A DNA stretch of 64,000 bases from DATAQC01 sp038238185 (GCA_038238185.1 JBBRXY010000003.1:15276-79275); one strand, 5' to 3'; shown: positions 16,166 through 24,595, counted from the stretch's first letter. Notes: generated by a model not told the origin, from the letters alone. Translations and numbers: made by a program.

Positions 16166-16743
16166 GATGTCAGGCCGGCCGAGTTCAGGCGGGCCAGCAC
16201 CTCGGGCGACGTCGGCAACTCGAGGGCGGTACAGAATCGATTGAGCAGCAGCGTCGTCGTCGCCAGCAAGGTGAGCTCCACCACGACGTGATCAGGTCGA
16301 CTCCGGCGCAATCCGGCGCGAGACTCGGGGTCGATCGAGCCAGTTCCCGCCAGCGCGTCACACCAGGCGATCAGGCTGCGATCGTCGTCGGACGGGAACG
16401 CGGTGTCGACAGAGAGCTCACCGCGCAGGGCCCGAACCTCCTCGACCGACAGGCCGCTGTCCAGGGCAACCACCGTGTGCGACTGCACGCAGTAGCGGCA
16501 CGACGCCCGGGCCGACGTGCGCAGGATCACGATCTCCTTGGTGCGAACATCGATAGCCGACGCGCCGAGCACCGTGCCCAGGAAGGGCATGGCAACCTCG
16601 AGCATCTCCGGCACGTGTGCCAGCGCGGCCACGATCGGGCCGGGGTCACCCCCGGCGAAGAAGGGCTGGGCGAGCAGCGGCGCGTCGGCGGCGTCGATGA
16701 GCGCGATCGGGCGGTCGGCGACGGATCCGGGGAACTCAGACAT
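16162..16743 (-). CDS. AhpD/carboxymuconolactone decarboxylase-like protein
   Basis: 193 residues. The segment RTSARASCRYCVQSHT contains the CxxC-xxx-H motif (C82, C85, H89) of AhpD-type alkylhydroperoxidases, which use the cysteine pair as a thiol redox centre. The rest is all-helical as expected. The ATG at 16743 is chosen over a TTG two codons upstream. It is coupled to the radical SAM gene downstream and divergent from the thioredoxin-like gene. A peroxidase or disulfide-relay role is plausible but the natural reductant is not shown. Confidence 0.78.
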   Translation of the reverse strand: MSEFPGSVADRPIALIDAADAPLLAQPFFAGGDPGPIVAALAHVPEMLEVAMPFLGTVLGASAIDVRTKEIVILRTSARASCRYCVQSHTVVALDSGLSVEEVRALRGELSVDTAFPSDDDRSLIAWCDALAGTGSIDPESRAGLRRSRPDHVVVELTLLATTTLLLNRFCTALELPTSPEVLARLNSAGLTS

Positions 16744-16882
16744 GGGCAACCATTATGGCCGCGGATTCCCGGGTGAGGGCGCGGCCGAACCGTCATCACC
16801 TGTTCGTCCTTCCCCGACCCGAAACGCCCTCCCGCCTGCGTTAGGGTCGATCTCGGCGGAATAGCCCGTCCAGGAGGCTGCC

Positions 16883-17512
16883 TTGTTTGCTCGACCGCTG
16901 CGTGTCCGAAGGGCGCAATCCAACCCCGACGACCGGACACGTGTGGGTCCCCGCCGACGGGCGATCGCCGGGGCCCTGGCGGTAGCCGCCCTGGCCATCG
17001 CCGGTTGCGGCCGCGGCTCAACCGGAGTGTCGACTGGCGCTGGCGCGCCGACGCAGTCCAGTGTCAGCCCCACTTCGGGCACACCGACGCCGGGTGTGGC
17101 GAATAGCGCCCTTCCCCATGTCGTGGTCAACGACGTCGGCGCTGGAGCCAAGATCGATCTCGCGTCGGTGCCCACTCGGGACCGACCACTGCTCGTATGG
17201 TTCTGGGCCCCACACTGACCCTCCTGCCGGGCCGAAGCGCCCGGTGTCGAGCGGTTCGCTCGACAGAATGACGCCCAGCTCACCGTGGTCGGGCTCGGGA
17301 CGCAAGACTCCCTCCCCGAGGCCAGGGACTTCGTGACCCGCTACAAGATCTCCTTCCAGATGCTCTGGGATGACGGCTTTGACTCCTGGCGGGCCCTCGA
17401 GATCGCCGCCCAGCCCGCCGCCGTCCTGTTCTCCGCCACCGGCAAAGAGATCAAGCGCTGGCAGGGTTCGTTCCCCGAAGACGAAGTGCTCCGCCTCGCC
17501 CGTGGCGCCTGA
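16883..17512 (+). CDS. TlpA/thioredoxin-like lipoprotein with predicted selenocysteine (in-frame TGA)
   Basis: Read through one in-frame TGA this gives 209 residues. It has a lipoprotein signal (ALAIAGC), a Ser/Thr/Gly linker, and a thioredoxin fold whose redox motif reads FWAPH-TGA-PSC: residue 112 is TGA exactly where the first active-site cysteine belongs, giving UxxC. C115 and the cis-proline region AAQPAAVLF are intact on the far side. Frame, codon bias and family similarity continue without change past the TGA. A perfect six-base-pair hairpin follows the codon. AGGAGG precedes the TTG start by five bases, and the stop is two bases from ccdA. The alternative is a single nonsense mutation (Cys codon to TGA) or a sequencing error. 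Confidence 0.75.
17227..17244 (+). promoter_or_regulatory. Hairpin just after the in-frame TGA, SECIS-like
   Basis: CCGGGC (17227-17232) pairs perfectly with GCCCGG (17239-17244) around the six-base loop CGAAGC. It begins eight bases after the TGA at 17216-17218, and the loop has a G at its second position. Bacterial SECIS elements are small hairpins directly 3' of UGA with a G early in the apical loop. The loop is about 15 bases from the TGA, at the short end of the usual spacing. Confidence 0.5.
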
Positions 17513-17514
17513 GC

Positions 17515-18486
17515 GTGGGCACCCCGCTCGCCCTGGCCTACGCCGCCGGGCTGCTCGCCGCCTTCAACCCGTGCGGGTTCGCGCTGCTGCCCGCCTACCT
17601 CGCCTACTTCGTCGGCGTGGCCGGCGACGAGCGATCGTCACCGTTGCGGGCCACGGGACGAGCCCTGGCCGTGTCTGCCACCCTGACCCTCGGCTTTGCC
17701 GTGGTGTTCGGGGCCGTCGGGGCCGTCGTGACCCTGGCCTCGGTGCAGGTCTCGCGGATCGCCCCGTGGTTCACCGTGGTGATCGGCATGGCGCTGATCC
17801 CCCTGGGCGTGGCCATGATGCTGGGCTACGAACCGAAGCTGTCGCTGCCACGAATGTCGCGGGGGGCGAACCGCGATGCCGGGCTACCCGGCATCTTCCT
17901 GTTCGGGATGTCCTACGCCACCGTCTCGCTGTCATGCACCCTGCCGCCGTTCCTGGCCGCGGTAGCGACAACCTTCCAGAAGGCGAGCCTGCCCGGTGGC
18001 ATCGCCACATTCCTGCTGTATGCCGCCGGGATGGGCAGCGTGCTCGCCGTACTGAGCGTCGCCGTCGCCGTCGCCCAGCGCCAGGTCGTGACCGGCATGA
18101 GACGGGTTCTGCCCTACGTGCACCGGGCATCCGGTGGTCTTCTGATCCTGGCGGGCGCCTATGTCGCCTGGTACGGCGCCTATGAGCTGATCCTCAACTC
18201 TGGCCGCGACATCTCTAGCGGGCCGGTCGGAGCCGTCACGAGCATCTCCGGGCGCATCAGCCGTTTCGTCGGCGAGGCCGGTGCGGTTCCGCTCGGGCTC
18301 GCAGCCGCAGCCACTCTGTTGGTGATCCTCGGCCTCGCCGGCATCATGAGTCGCCGCCAAACCGCTCGCCGCCGACGCGAGATAGTCCCGGCTGTCGCCG
18401 GCGATGGGTCGTCGGTCGCCGGCCCTTCAGTGACGACCTCCGGCCGCGACGTCGCCGTCGATGCCACCGCTGACAGCAGACCATGA
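17515..18486 (+). CDS. ccdA: CcdA-type cytochrome c biogenesis/thiol-transport membrane protein
   Basis: 323 residues, six core helices plus a Ser/Arg-rich C-terminal tail. The two essential cysteines are in NPCGFALLPAYLAYF (C20) and VSLSCTLPPFLA (C141), the classic CcdA pair. CcdA carries reducing equivalents from cytoplasmic thioredoxin across the membrane to an extracytoplasmic thioredoxin-like protein. The gene begins two bases after the predicted selenoprotein, which is therefore the obvious electron acceptor. GTG start. The tail of about 60 residues beyond the sixth helix is variable in the family. Confidence 0.9.
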   Translation: MGTPLALAYAAGLLAAFNPCGFALLPAYLAYFVGVAGDERSSPLRATGRALAVSATLTLGFAVVFGAVGAVVTLASVQVSRIAPWFTVVIGMALIPLGVAMMLGYEPKLSLPRMSRGANRDAGLPGIFLFGMSYATVSLSCTLPPFLAAVATTFQKASLPGGIATFLLYAAGMGSVLAVLSVAVAVAQRQVVTGMRRVLPYVHRASGGLLILAGAYVAWYGAYELILNSGRDISSGPVGAVTSISGRISRFVGEAGAVPLGLAAAATLLVILGLAGIMSRRQTARRRREIVPAVAGDGSSVAGPSVTTSGRDVAVDATADSRP

Positions 18487-18518
18487 GCATCATGGCCAGA
18501 CCTACGGGAGAGACGAAC

Positions 18519-19115
18519 ATGAAGGCCCACTGGGACGACGTCTACCACCGCCTCGGCCCCGAGAAGGTGAGCTGGTATCAGACCTGCCCGACAGTCTCCA
18601 TCGAGCTGGTGGACTGGTTGGGCGTGCCCGCCGAGGCGTGCATTGTGGATGTCGGCGGTGGGGCCTCGAGCTTCGCCGCCACGATGTCGGATCGCGGACA
18701 CGCGGATGTCACCGTGCTCGATCTGTCCGGGGTCGCACTGGCAACGGCCGCCGCAGCCAGTCCTCACACCGTCAGCCGCCTCGAGCAGGACGTGCTCACC
18801 TGGGAGCCCGAGCGCCGCTATGACCTCTGGCACGACCGAGCGGTGTTCCACTTCCTCACTGATCCCGACGACCGCGCCCAGTACCGCCAGGTGCTCCACG
18901 CCGCGACGCACCCCGGCAGCACCGTGATAGTTGCCACCTTCGCAGCCGACGGCCCCACCACATGCTCAGGCCTGCCGGTGTGTCGTTACGGGCCGGAAGA
19001 CCTGGCCGCCACCCTGGGGGACGATCTCACGCTCCTCACGGCGCGCCGAGAGGACCACCCCACCCCAGCGGCAGCGACCCAGGCGTTCACCTGGATCGCC
19101 GCCCGCGTCCAGTGA
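18519..19115 (+). CDS. Class I SAM-dependent methyltransferase
   Basis: 198 residues. It opens with HWDDVYHRLGPEKVSWYQ, the signature start of a family of small methyltransferases often annotated as thiopurine- or tellurite-type, then motif I IVDVGGGASSF and a motif-IV-like DLWHDRAVFHFL. The ATG at 18519 has GGGAGAG seven bases upstream; an ATG at 18483 overlaps the ccdA stop and would add twelve residues. The substrate is unknown. Position after ccdA suggests a shared transcript. Confidence 0.8.
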   Translation: MKAHWDDVYHRLGPEKVSWYQTCPTVSIELVDWLGVPAEACIVDVGGGASSFAATMSDRGHADVTVLDLSGVALATAAAASPHTVSRLEQDVLTWEPERRYDLWHDRAVFHFLTDPDDRAQYRQVLHAATHPGSTVIVATFAADGPTTCSGLPVCRYGPEDLAATLGDDLTLLTARREDHPTPAAATQAFTWIAARVQ

Positions 19116-19279
19116 CCCCCACCGGTCACCGAAACCAAGTAGACCTGGTCGCAGTGATCGCTCCCGTCGAAACGAGTCACCCGGGGCCTTCGTCGTCGTG
19201 GCGCGCAGACCGGGCCACCGATCCAAATTTGCCAGCGGGACCGACCCAGGTTCGTCGTGCCCATCCATGCTCCTCATGG

Positions 19280-20311
19280 GTGGCAGGACGATGGGCTGGT
19301 GGAACGCAACGCTTCCGGGGCATCGCCGCAGGCATGATCGTCGCCCTGGCGATGGTGGCCTGCAGTTCGGGTGCGGCGCCTGTGGCGACACCGTTGGCTC
19401 GACCCCCCGAGCCCGGCGACTCCCCACCGGCGCTCGACCAACTACCGGGGCGAATCCTGCCTCTGGCCGGTGCTCCCGAGGGCGTGGCCGTGATCCGGTC
19501 TGGACTCGTCGCGGTGAGCGTGCGCGACCCCAACGCCGTGGTGCTGTTCAATCTGGGCACCCCGAGCGACCAGCAGACAGTCCCGCTCACTGGCTCGGCC
19601 CGTCACCTGTTTCTCGCCGGGCCCGATGGACCGCTGATCGTGCCACAGGAGTCTGACGACCGATTCGTATCCGTCGAGGTACCCAGCGGCCGGGTTGTGG
19701 GGTCGGTCGTTGTCGGACGCCAGCCTCACGATGCTGTCGAGGTTGGCCCGGAGTCTGTATTCGTCGCCGATGAACTGGACAACACCATCCACATCGTTCG
19801 CAACGGCACGGTGGACAAGGTGGTGTCGGCGCCACTCCAGCCGGGGGGTATGGCGTCGGCGTCGGACGGGTCGGTCCTGGTCGCCGTCGGGGTGCGGGGC
19901 CGAAGGATCACGGCGTATCGCAACGACGGCACGATCATCGGAAGCGCCAACTCCGGAACGGGCCCCACCCACGCGGTCACCGGATCGGACGGGATTTACT
20001 GGGTGGTCGACACCAGCGGTGGGGCTGTCTTGGGGTTCAAAGTCGACGGGGACGGGCCGCGTCAGGTCGCACGCATCCCGGTGGGCGCCAAGCCCTACGG
20101 CGTCGCCTACGACGAAGGCCGATCAACCCTGTGGATCACCCTGATCACTAGCAATAAGTTGGTCGGCCTCCACCTGAAGGGCACATCCGTGACCTCGCGC
20201 ACTACCTACGACACGGTGCGGCAGCCCAACACGGTCGCGGTCGACCAGACCACCGGCACACTGGTGGTGACCGGCTCGACCCCCGACGGCTTCGTCCAGT
20301 TGATCGGCTGA
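19280..20311 (+). CDS. Beta-propeller (NHL/YVTN-like) lipoprotein
   Basis: 343 residues. A lipoprotein signal ends at the lipobox LAMVAC, then the chain is a series of about six blade-like repeats (GxVVGSVVVGRQPHDAVE, FVADELDNTIHIV, YWVVDTSGGAVLGF, IPVGAKPYGVAYD), the pattern of a propeller of the SMP-30/YVTN kind. No catalytic residues can be singled out; a binding role on the outer face of the membrane is likely. The GTG at 19280 gives a normal signal peptide, but no ribosome-binding site stands out, so the start is uncertain. Confidence 0.7.
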   Translation: MAGRWAGGTQRFRGIAAGMIVALAMVACSSGAAPVATPLARPPEPGDSPPALDQLPGRILPLAGAPEGVAVIRSGLVAVSVRDPNAVVLFNLGTPSDQQTVPLTGSARHLFLAGPDGPLIVPQESDDRFVSVEVPSGRVVGSVVVGRQPHDAVEVGPESVFVADELDNTIHIVRNGTVDKVVSAPLQPGGMASASDGSVLVAVGVRGRRITAYRNDGTIIGSANSGTGPTHAVTGSDGIYWVVDTSGGAVLGFKVDGDGPRQVARIPVGAKPYGVAYDEGRSTLWITLITSNKLVGLHLKGTSVTSRTTYDTVRQPNTVAVDQTTGTLVVTGSTPDGFVQLIG

Positions 20312-20502
20312 AATACGTTCGGCCAGATCGCGACTTCAGCGCCGTTGGTGACCCGGGGCCCACGACCCATTCGTTGGAATGCGCAAGACCGTTGTCAGCT
20401 CTTCGCCCCCCGATGGGGGAGACGCGTTCCTGGCTCACAACCGGACTGACCAAACCATGAGATCTGGTGCGTTGCACCCGACCGAACCAAGAGGAGAACA
20501 CG

Positions 20503-20871
20503 ATGGCTGCTGACGACAAGGTCGTCCTTGGACTCATCCATGCGGAGGACGACCCCGAGGGCGTGTTGATCTGCTACCTGCTCGGCGTCGAGGCGCTGCG
20601 AGCGGGCAAGCAGGCACTCATGTGGCTCACCAAGGACGGCATCAAAGTCGCCATGGAGGGCTTCGCGGCCACCGTGAACGTCCCGAACGCGCCGTCGATC
20701 GCCGACCTGCACACCGAGTATGTCGAAAAGGGCGGGCGCTTCTACGTCTGCCCCGTCTGCGTGAAAACCCGCGGGATGGAAGACGCGTCGTGGACCAAGG
20801 GCGCCGAAGTGAAGGGCGCGCCGGCGCTGTATGAGTTCACGGAGGGCGGCGCGCTCACGTTCAACTACTGA
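20503..20871 (+). CDS. DsrE-family protein (sulfur-relay-like)
   Basis: 122 residues. The fold signature is visible in VVLGLIHAEDDPEGVLICYLLGVEALRAGKQALMWLT and the later FYVCPVCVKTRGM, which holds the reactive cysteine pair (CPVC). DsrE-like proteins carry persulfide sulfur. GAGGAG lies seven bases before the ATG. It precedes a DsbA-like gene and a coenzyme-A disulfide-reductase remnant on the same strand, so this was probably a small thiol/sulfur operon. The partner that loads sulfur onto it is not visible. Confidence 0.75.
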   Translation: MAADDKVVLGLIHAEDDPEGVLICYLLGVEALRAGKQALMWLTKDGIKVAMEGFAATVNVPNAPSIADLHTEYVEKGGRFYVCPVCVKTRGMEDASWTKGAEVKGAPALYEFTEGGALTFNY

Positions 20872-20956
20872 GACCCATGGCCTTCGCCGCCGCGACGGAG
20901 GAGAATCGTGTCGGGCCCGGCTCCGCGCCTGTTGTCCTGTACATGCTGACGAGTCG

Positions 20957-21568
20957 ATGACTGAGGAGTCTGGGGCCGTGGAGGTGTTCTTCGACTACAC
21001 CTGCCCGTTCGCCTACCGGGCCCAGCAATGGCTGGACCTGGTCGAGGTGCCGACGCGGTGGCGGCCGTTCTCTTTGCTGGAACAGAACTACCGGGGCGAC
21101 GGGCCGCCGGTCTGGCGGCTGGCCGAACGCTCAGACGACATCTCGCTCCTGCTATTCGCCGGCCACCAGTGGGTGGCGAGCGACGACGGCGACACCGTCG
21201 CGTACCGCCACGCCGCCTTCGCCGCCTGGCACGACGGCGACACCCGCCTCGGCATCGGCGACGTCGTCAACATGGCCACCGCGGCCGGCGCGACCGGCGG
21301 CGCCGACGTCCTGCGGGAACACTTCCTCGACGCCGAAGCCGAGCACGACCAGGCCCGGGCGCTCGGGGTGTTCGGCTCGCCGACGTTGGTCTTCGGTCCC
21401 GATGCCGCCGCCTACGTCAAGCTCGACAGGGTCCCCGCCCCGGACCGCGCCCGCCGAGTCCTCGACGCCGTGGCCACCATGGCCGAGCTGCCGTCGCTGA
21501 TCGAGGTGAAGCGGCCCGAGCCGCCGACCAAACCCGGCGCCACCCGCCTGCCGGTCACCCCCACATGA
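20957..21568 (+). CDS. DsbA-like thiol oxidoreductase domain protein
   Basis: 203 residues. EVFFDYTCPFAYRAQQWL is the start of a DsbA/2-hydroxychromene-isomerase-type thioredoxin domain with a helical insertion (residues about 60-155) and the late GVFGSPTLVFG cis-proline loop. Only one cysteine is at the active site (CPFA), as in the FrnE and glutathione-using branches, rather than CxxC. No signal peptide, so it is cytoplasmic. The ATG at 20957 begins just before the conserved strand; earlier starts give Arg-rich sequence. Its stop overlaps the next start. Confidence 0.75.
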   Translation: MTEESGAVEVFFDYTCPFAYRAQQWLDLVEVPTRWRPFSLLEQNYRGDGPPVWRLAERSDDISLLLFAGHQWVASDDGDTVAYRHAAFAAWHDGDTRLGIGDVVNMATAAGATGGADVLREHFLDAEAEHDQARALGVFGSPTLVFGPDAAAYVKLDRVPAPDRARRVLDAVATMAELPSLIEVKRPEPPTKPGATRLPVTPT

Positions 21569-22150
21569 GCGAACGCCTCGTGGTCATCGGCGCCGACGCG
21601 GCCGGGATGAGCGCTGCGTCTCAGGCCCGGCGCCGCCGAGGATTCGACGACCTCACCATCGTGGCCTTCGACCGGGGCGGGTACGGCTCGTATTCGGCCT
21701 GCGGCATCCCTTATCTCGTGAGCGGCACCGTCGCCGACCTGGACTCGCTCATCGCCCGCAGCCTCGAAACCTTCGCCGCCGACTTCGACATCGACGTGCG
21801 CCTCCGCCATGAGATCCTCGACGTCGACCCCGCGCGGGGAGCGGTGCTGGCGCGAGACCTCGACGGCGGCACCGAAGCTTGGGAGAGCTTCGACCAGCTC
21901 ATGATCGCCACCGGCGCCGTCCCCCGCCGACCCCCTTGCCTGGCATCGACGGCCCGGGCATCCACGGCGTGCAGACCCTCGCTGACGGCATCGCCCTCCG
22001 CCATTCGATCGCCGGCGACACGCCCCGCCGGGCGGTGATCGTCGGCGCTGGCTACATCGGCCTCGAGATGGCCGAAGCATTCTGTGCGCTGGGCATCGAC
22101 ACCCACCTCGTCGACGCCGGCCCCCAACCCATGTCGACCCTCGACCCCGA
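21565..22150 (+). pseudogene. Broken CoA-disulfide reductase/NADH oxidase-like gene
   Basis: The N-terminal part of a pyridine nucleotide-disulfide oxidoreductase. The FAD site LVVIGADAAGMSAASQAR and GSYSACGIPYLVSG (the catalytic single Cys of the CoADR type) are clear. The frame is lost at a run of five C (21931-21935), where one further C would restore it, and resumes in another frame with AVIVGAGYIGLEMAE, the NADH site. At about 22150 the homology stops abruptly mid-domain and unrelated sequence follows, so the C-terminal half (some 250 residues) is missing. It overlaps the upstream gene by ATGA and ends at the probable edge of the integrated element. Confidence 0.75.
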
Positions 22151-22466
22151 TGACGCGGTAGCTGGCACCGGCGAAGCGCTGGCTGTCCCCCGAGCGCAGG
22201 TCCCGCCGCTCCACGAAGCCGGCTGCCACCAGGCGGCGCAGTGCGGACCTCACGACCTCCGCTGAGAGACCGAGGGCTTGAACGACGTCGACAACCCCAC
22301 CGTCGGCGGCCACACCCGACGAACGGTCGGGCGCTGATCGGGCGATAAGCTCCTCGAGCACCGACCAGGCTCCGGGGCCGACCTGGCGCCGTACGTCGCG
22401 GCCGAGCGCCGTCACGACCACATCGGTCACTCGGTCCTTCGCCACGGCGGCGTCAATTCGCCGCAC
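22150..22466 (-). pseudogene. Truncated winged-helix DNA-binding protein
   Basis: The first 105 or so residues form a winged helix-turn-helix: VVDVVQALGLSAEVVRSALRRLVAAGFVERRDLRSGDSQRFAGASYRVIG. The frame then runs into the antisense strand of the broken oxidoreductase and continues to 21711 with no domain character, so the gene has lost its natural end. Start ATG at 22466. The head resembles replication-initiator or MarR-like regulators of mobile elements. It marks the left edge of the integrated region. Confidence 0.5.
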
Positions 22467-22499
22467 GGCTGTCGATGCGCCCCAGCGTCAGCCACCTGT

Positions 22500-22714
22500 T
22501 CAAGACGTGTCCGAGAGCGTGAGCTTGGCCAGGAAGCGGGCGACCTCGACCTTCGGGATCCGCTGGCCCCGGCCGACGGCGACATAGCCCAGGCCTTCGC
22601 GGCCTCCGCTGAGACGCCACGGCGCGTGAGCCCGTACGCCGTGTTCAGGCCGATCCGCAGATACACCGCAGCCTCCCGAACCGTGAGGATGTCGGGGAGA
22701 TCTTCAAAGGACAT
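22500..22714 (-). pseudogene. Frameshifted AlpA/excisionase-type helix-turn-helix gene
   Basis: The first part (DILTVREAAVYLRIGLNTAYGLTRRG) is the N-terminal helix-turn-helix of the excisionase (Xis/MerR-like) family. The second part (YVAVGRGQRIPKVEVARFLAKLTLSDTS and stop) is found in another frame 60 or so bases on. Together they make an ordinary protein of about 70 residues, so a short indel has broken the gene. Such proteins set the direction of integrase-driven recombination, which fits the integrase at 26411-27613. Confidence 0.65.
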
Positions 22715-22875
22715 CGGGATCACCACCAAGCGTGGGGCCGCCAAGGGCCGAAGAAACCGAAGTCCGCACCTCTGGCGAGCACTCTGTTAAACAGGGGACT
22801 CAAGTTACACGCATGTGACTGATTCGTCAACAGCGGCGACTGGTCCCCTACACTGAAGAACAGGAGGTGACGCCC

Positions 22876-23556
22876 ATGAAGAAGCGTCGGACCAACGAGG
22901 ATCGCCAGCCACCGCTGTTCTGGGGCCTCACGCCCAACCAGCTCGTCGGCCACAACCTCTGGCAGGCCCGCAGCGAGCGGGGGTGGACTCAGGCCGAGGC
23001 GGCCGAGGCACTCGAACCCCACCTCGGCGTCCGCTGGACGGTTGCTCAGGTGTCGGCGGCCGAGCGCTCCATCGACGGCACCCGGATCCGTCAGTTCACG
23101 GCCGACGACATCGTCGCCTTCGCCCAGGCGTTCGAACTACCGGTGACGTACTTCTTCCTGCCGACGAATCCTCATGCGACCTGGACCAAGGTGGAGCCGG
23201 ATACGTCGATCGGCCAACTCAACAGGACGATGGCCGTGATGATCGACCTCATCTTCGGCGACGCCAACACCGGAGCACCGTTGGTCTCGAGCCGGCTCCA
23301 CGACGTCATGAGTCAGATGGACCCCGAGCTGTTCAGCGACGCGCAACGGCGAATCTTCGGACTGGCCCGGCAGCGGCTGTTGGCCGTGGTGGGACGTGCG
23401 GTCGGCAGCTTCGGCGACTGGCAGAAGTCGCTGAGATCCATGGCCGACGACCTGGCCGAGCTGTCCGCCGACGCCGCCGAGGTTGTCGCTCGCTCCTTGC
23501 CCGAGGTCAGCGAAGCCGATGTCGCTGCGCTCCTCGCCGGCGAGGCCGCCAAGTAG
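22876..23556 (+). CDS. XRE-family helix-turn-helix regulator
   Basis: 226 residues. An N-terminal lambda-repressor-like domain (NLWQARSERGWTQAEAAEAL, then TVAQVSAAERSIDGTRIRQF) is followed by a segment AFELPVTYFFLP that in related proteins packs against the DNA-binding core, and by a helical C-terminus. AGGAGGTGA ends six bases before the ATG at 22876, which decides the start over a GTG three codons upstream. It lacks an S24 peptidase-like cleavage domain, so it is not a LexA-type repressor. Its position in the element suggests it controls neighbouring mobile genes. Confidence 0.8.
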   Translation: MKKRRTNEDRQPPLFWGLTPNQLVGHNLWQARSERGWTQAEAAEALEPHLGVRWTVAQVSAAERSIDGTRIRQFTADDIVAFAQAFELPVTYFFLPTNPHATWTKVEPDTSIGQLNRTMAVMIDLIFGDANTGAPLVSSRLHDVMSQMDPELFSDAQRRIFGLARQRLLAVVGRAVGSFGDWQKSLRSMADDLAELSADAAEVVARSLPEVSEADVAALLAGEAAK

Positions 23557-23638
23557 CCGGCTGCGGTCTGCGATCGGTAGAGCTCAAGAGGCGGCGCCTT
23601 CCCTCGAAGAACCGGTCAGCGAGCAGTAGTGCCCTACG

Positions 23639-23947
23639 ATGCTTGTCGTGGCACTGCCCGAGCTCACCGTCGACGAGCGTCAGCTACGGGATGTGTGCAA
23701 CCGCTACGGCGTTGCGCGCTTGGACGTTTTCGGGTCCATTGGCAGCGGGGAGGCACACCCCGACAGCGATGTCGACATCCTGTACGAACTTCAGCCGGGA
23801 GCGCGGCTGGGATGGCGAATCGAGGACCTCGCAGACGAGCTCTCCGCCATCTTCGGTCGACGTGTCGATCCGGAGCCTGTCAATGCGCTGCACGAGCGGC
23901 TGCGCGACAGCGTACTGTCCGAGGCACGTCCGCTGTATGCGGCGTGA
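23639..23947 (+). CDS. MNT-type nucleotidyltransferase (antitoxin-like)
   Basis: 102 residues. The core GSIGSGEAHPDSDVDILYEL is the minimal nucleotidyltransferase motif (GS, then DxD), and the size matches MntA-type antitoxins that AMPylate their HEPN partners. No HEPN gene lies next to it; what follows is the end of a broken PIN toxin on the other strand, so the partner has probably been lost. A TAGTGC -10-like hexamer ends six bases before the ATG, consistent with a leaderless start. A similar protein alone could also be a housekeeping enzyme. Confidence 0.75.
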   Translation: MLVVALPELTVDERQLRDVCNRYGVARLDVFGSIGSGEAHPDSDVDILYELQPGARLGWRIEDLADELSAIFGRRVDPEPVNALHERLRDSVLSEARPLYAA

Positions 23948-23954
23948 GGTAGCG

Positions 23955-24298
23955 GCGCGCCGATGTGGATCGCCGACACGGCGATCCACAGGTCGTTCAC
24001 GTGGGAACGGTCGGGCCAGCGGATGGCCGGCAGTCCGGCGGCGTGGCGCAGTTCGGCCGCCCGGGTGAGGAGACGGTCGCTCACCGAAACCACCGTCGTC
24101 GCTTCGATTGCTTGTTCAAGGCGGCCCCGGCGAACCTCGCCCAACCGGCGACGAGCGCGCCGTAACGGCGTTCGCTGACTGTCACGGCCGCGAGGAACGC
24201 TTGGTTGCCGGCGACCATGCGGACCTGAGTCTCGAACGGGGCACGGCGCTCGCGACTGAGGGCGGCGCTGACCACGCCGGGTCGACGACGATCCTCAC
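23955..24298 (-). pseudogene. Broken PIN-domain toxin gene
   Basis: Fragments in three frames together read as a PIN toxin: VRIVVDP (start), GVVSAALSRERRAPFETQVRMVAGNQAFLAAVTVSERRYGALVAGW, then RRGRLEQAIEATTVVSVSDRLLTRAAELRHAAGLPAIRWPDRSHVNDLWIAVSAIHIGAPL. One base is missing near 24283, and a second frameshift occurs at about 24140. The C-terminal tail is lost where the nucleotidyltransferase gene ends. The GTG start overlaps the upstream antitoxin-like stop. The gene cannot yield a full toxin. Confidence 0.7.
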
Positions 24299-24468
24299 TC
24301 TTCGAGGGCAGCGGCGAACGCGTCGTCCTCGTCTTGTGACAGCCCCTCGATCAACAGCACGTCACTTGAGGCCAAAGTCGGGGCGGCGTCGAACTGATCG
24401 TCGGTGAGATCACGTGGCAGCAGCGACGTCCCGTGAGAACTGTCATCGGCACGGGCAGGATCGCTCAC
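24295..24468 (-). CDS. Antitoxin-like short protein upstream of the broken PIN toxin
   Basis: 57 residues beginning at GTG 24468. The acidic C-terminal half (LSQDEDDAFAAALEE) and the overlap of its stop with the toxin start (GTGA) are what an antitoxin should have. The N-terminus lacks a clear DNA-binding fold; a helix-turn-helix fragment sits immediately upstream (24465-24560), so the two may be parts of one original antitoxin split by a frameshift. With its toxin broken this gene is probably decaying. Confidence 0.4.
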   Translation of the reverse strand: MSDPARADDSSHGTSLLPRDLTDDQFDAAPTLASSDVLLIEGLSQDEDDAFAAALEE

Positions 24469-24560
24469 CTGCGCAATGGTACGCCCCCGCCCGGTGGTTC
24501 AGCCACAGCGTTGCGGTGGGCCAGACCGAGGAGCTCGGCTACCGCTTGTGCGTCGATCAT
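24465..24560 (-). pseudogene. AlpA-type helix-turn-helix fragment
   Basis: 31 residues starting MIDAQAVAELLGLAHRNAV, the recognisable first turn of an AlpA/excisionase-like helix-turn-helix found at the start of some antitoxins. It then ends in unrelated residues and a stop that overlaps the next GTG (GTGA). Probably the N-terminal part of the same damaged antitoxin. Confidence 0.35.
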
Positions 24561-24595
24561 GTCGCGGGGGTCCACATTCCCGCTCACACCAACAG

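Noticed and set aside
17216..17218. Reading the TGA as ending one gene and starting a second
   Set aside because: The two halves form one thioredoxin domain split inside the active-site motif. The second half has no ribosome-binding site near an early start.
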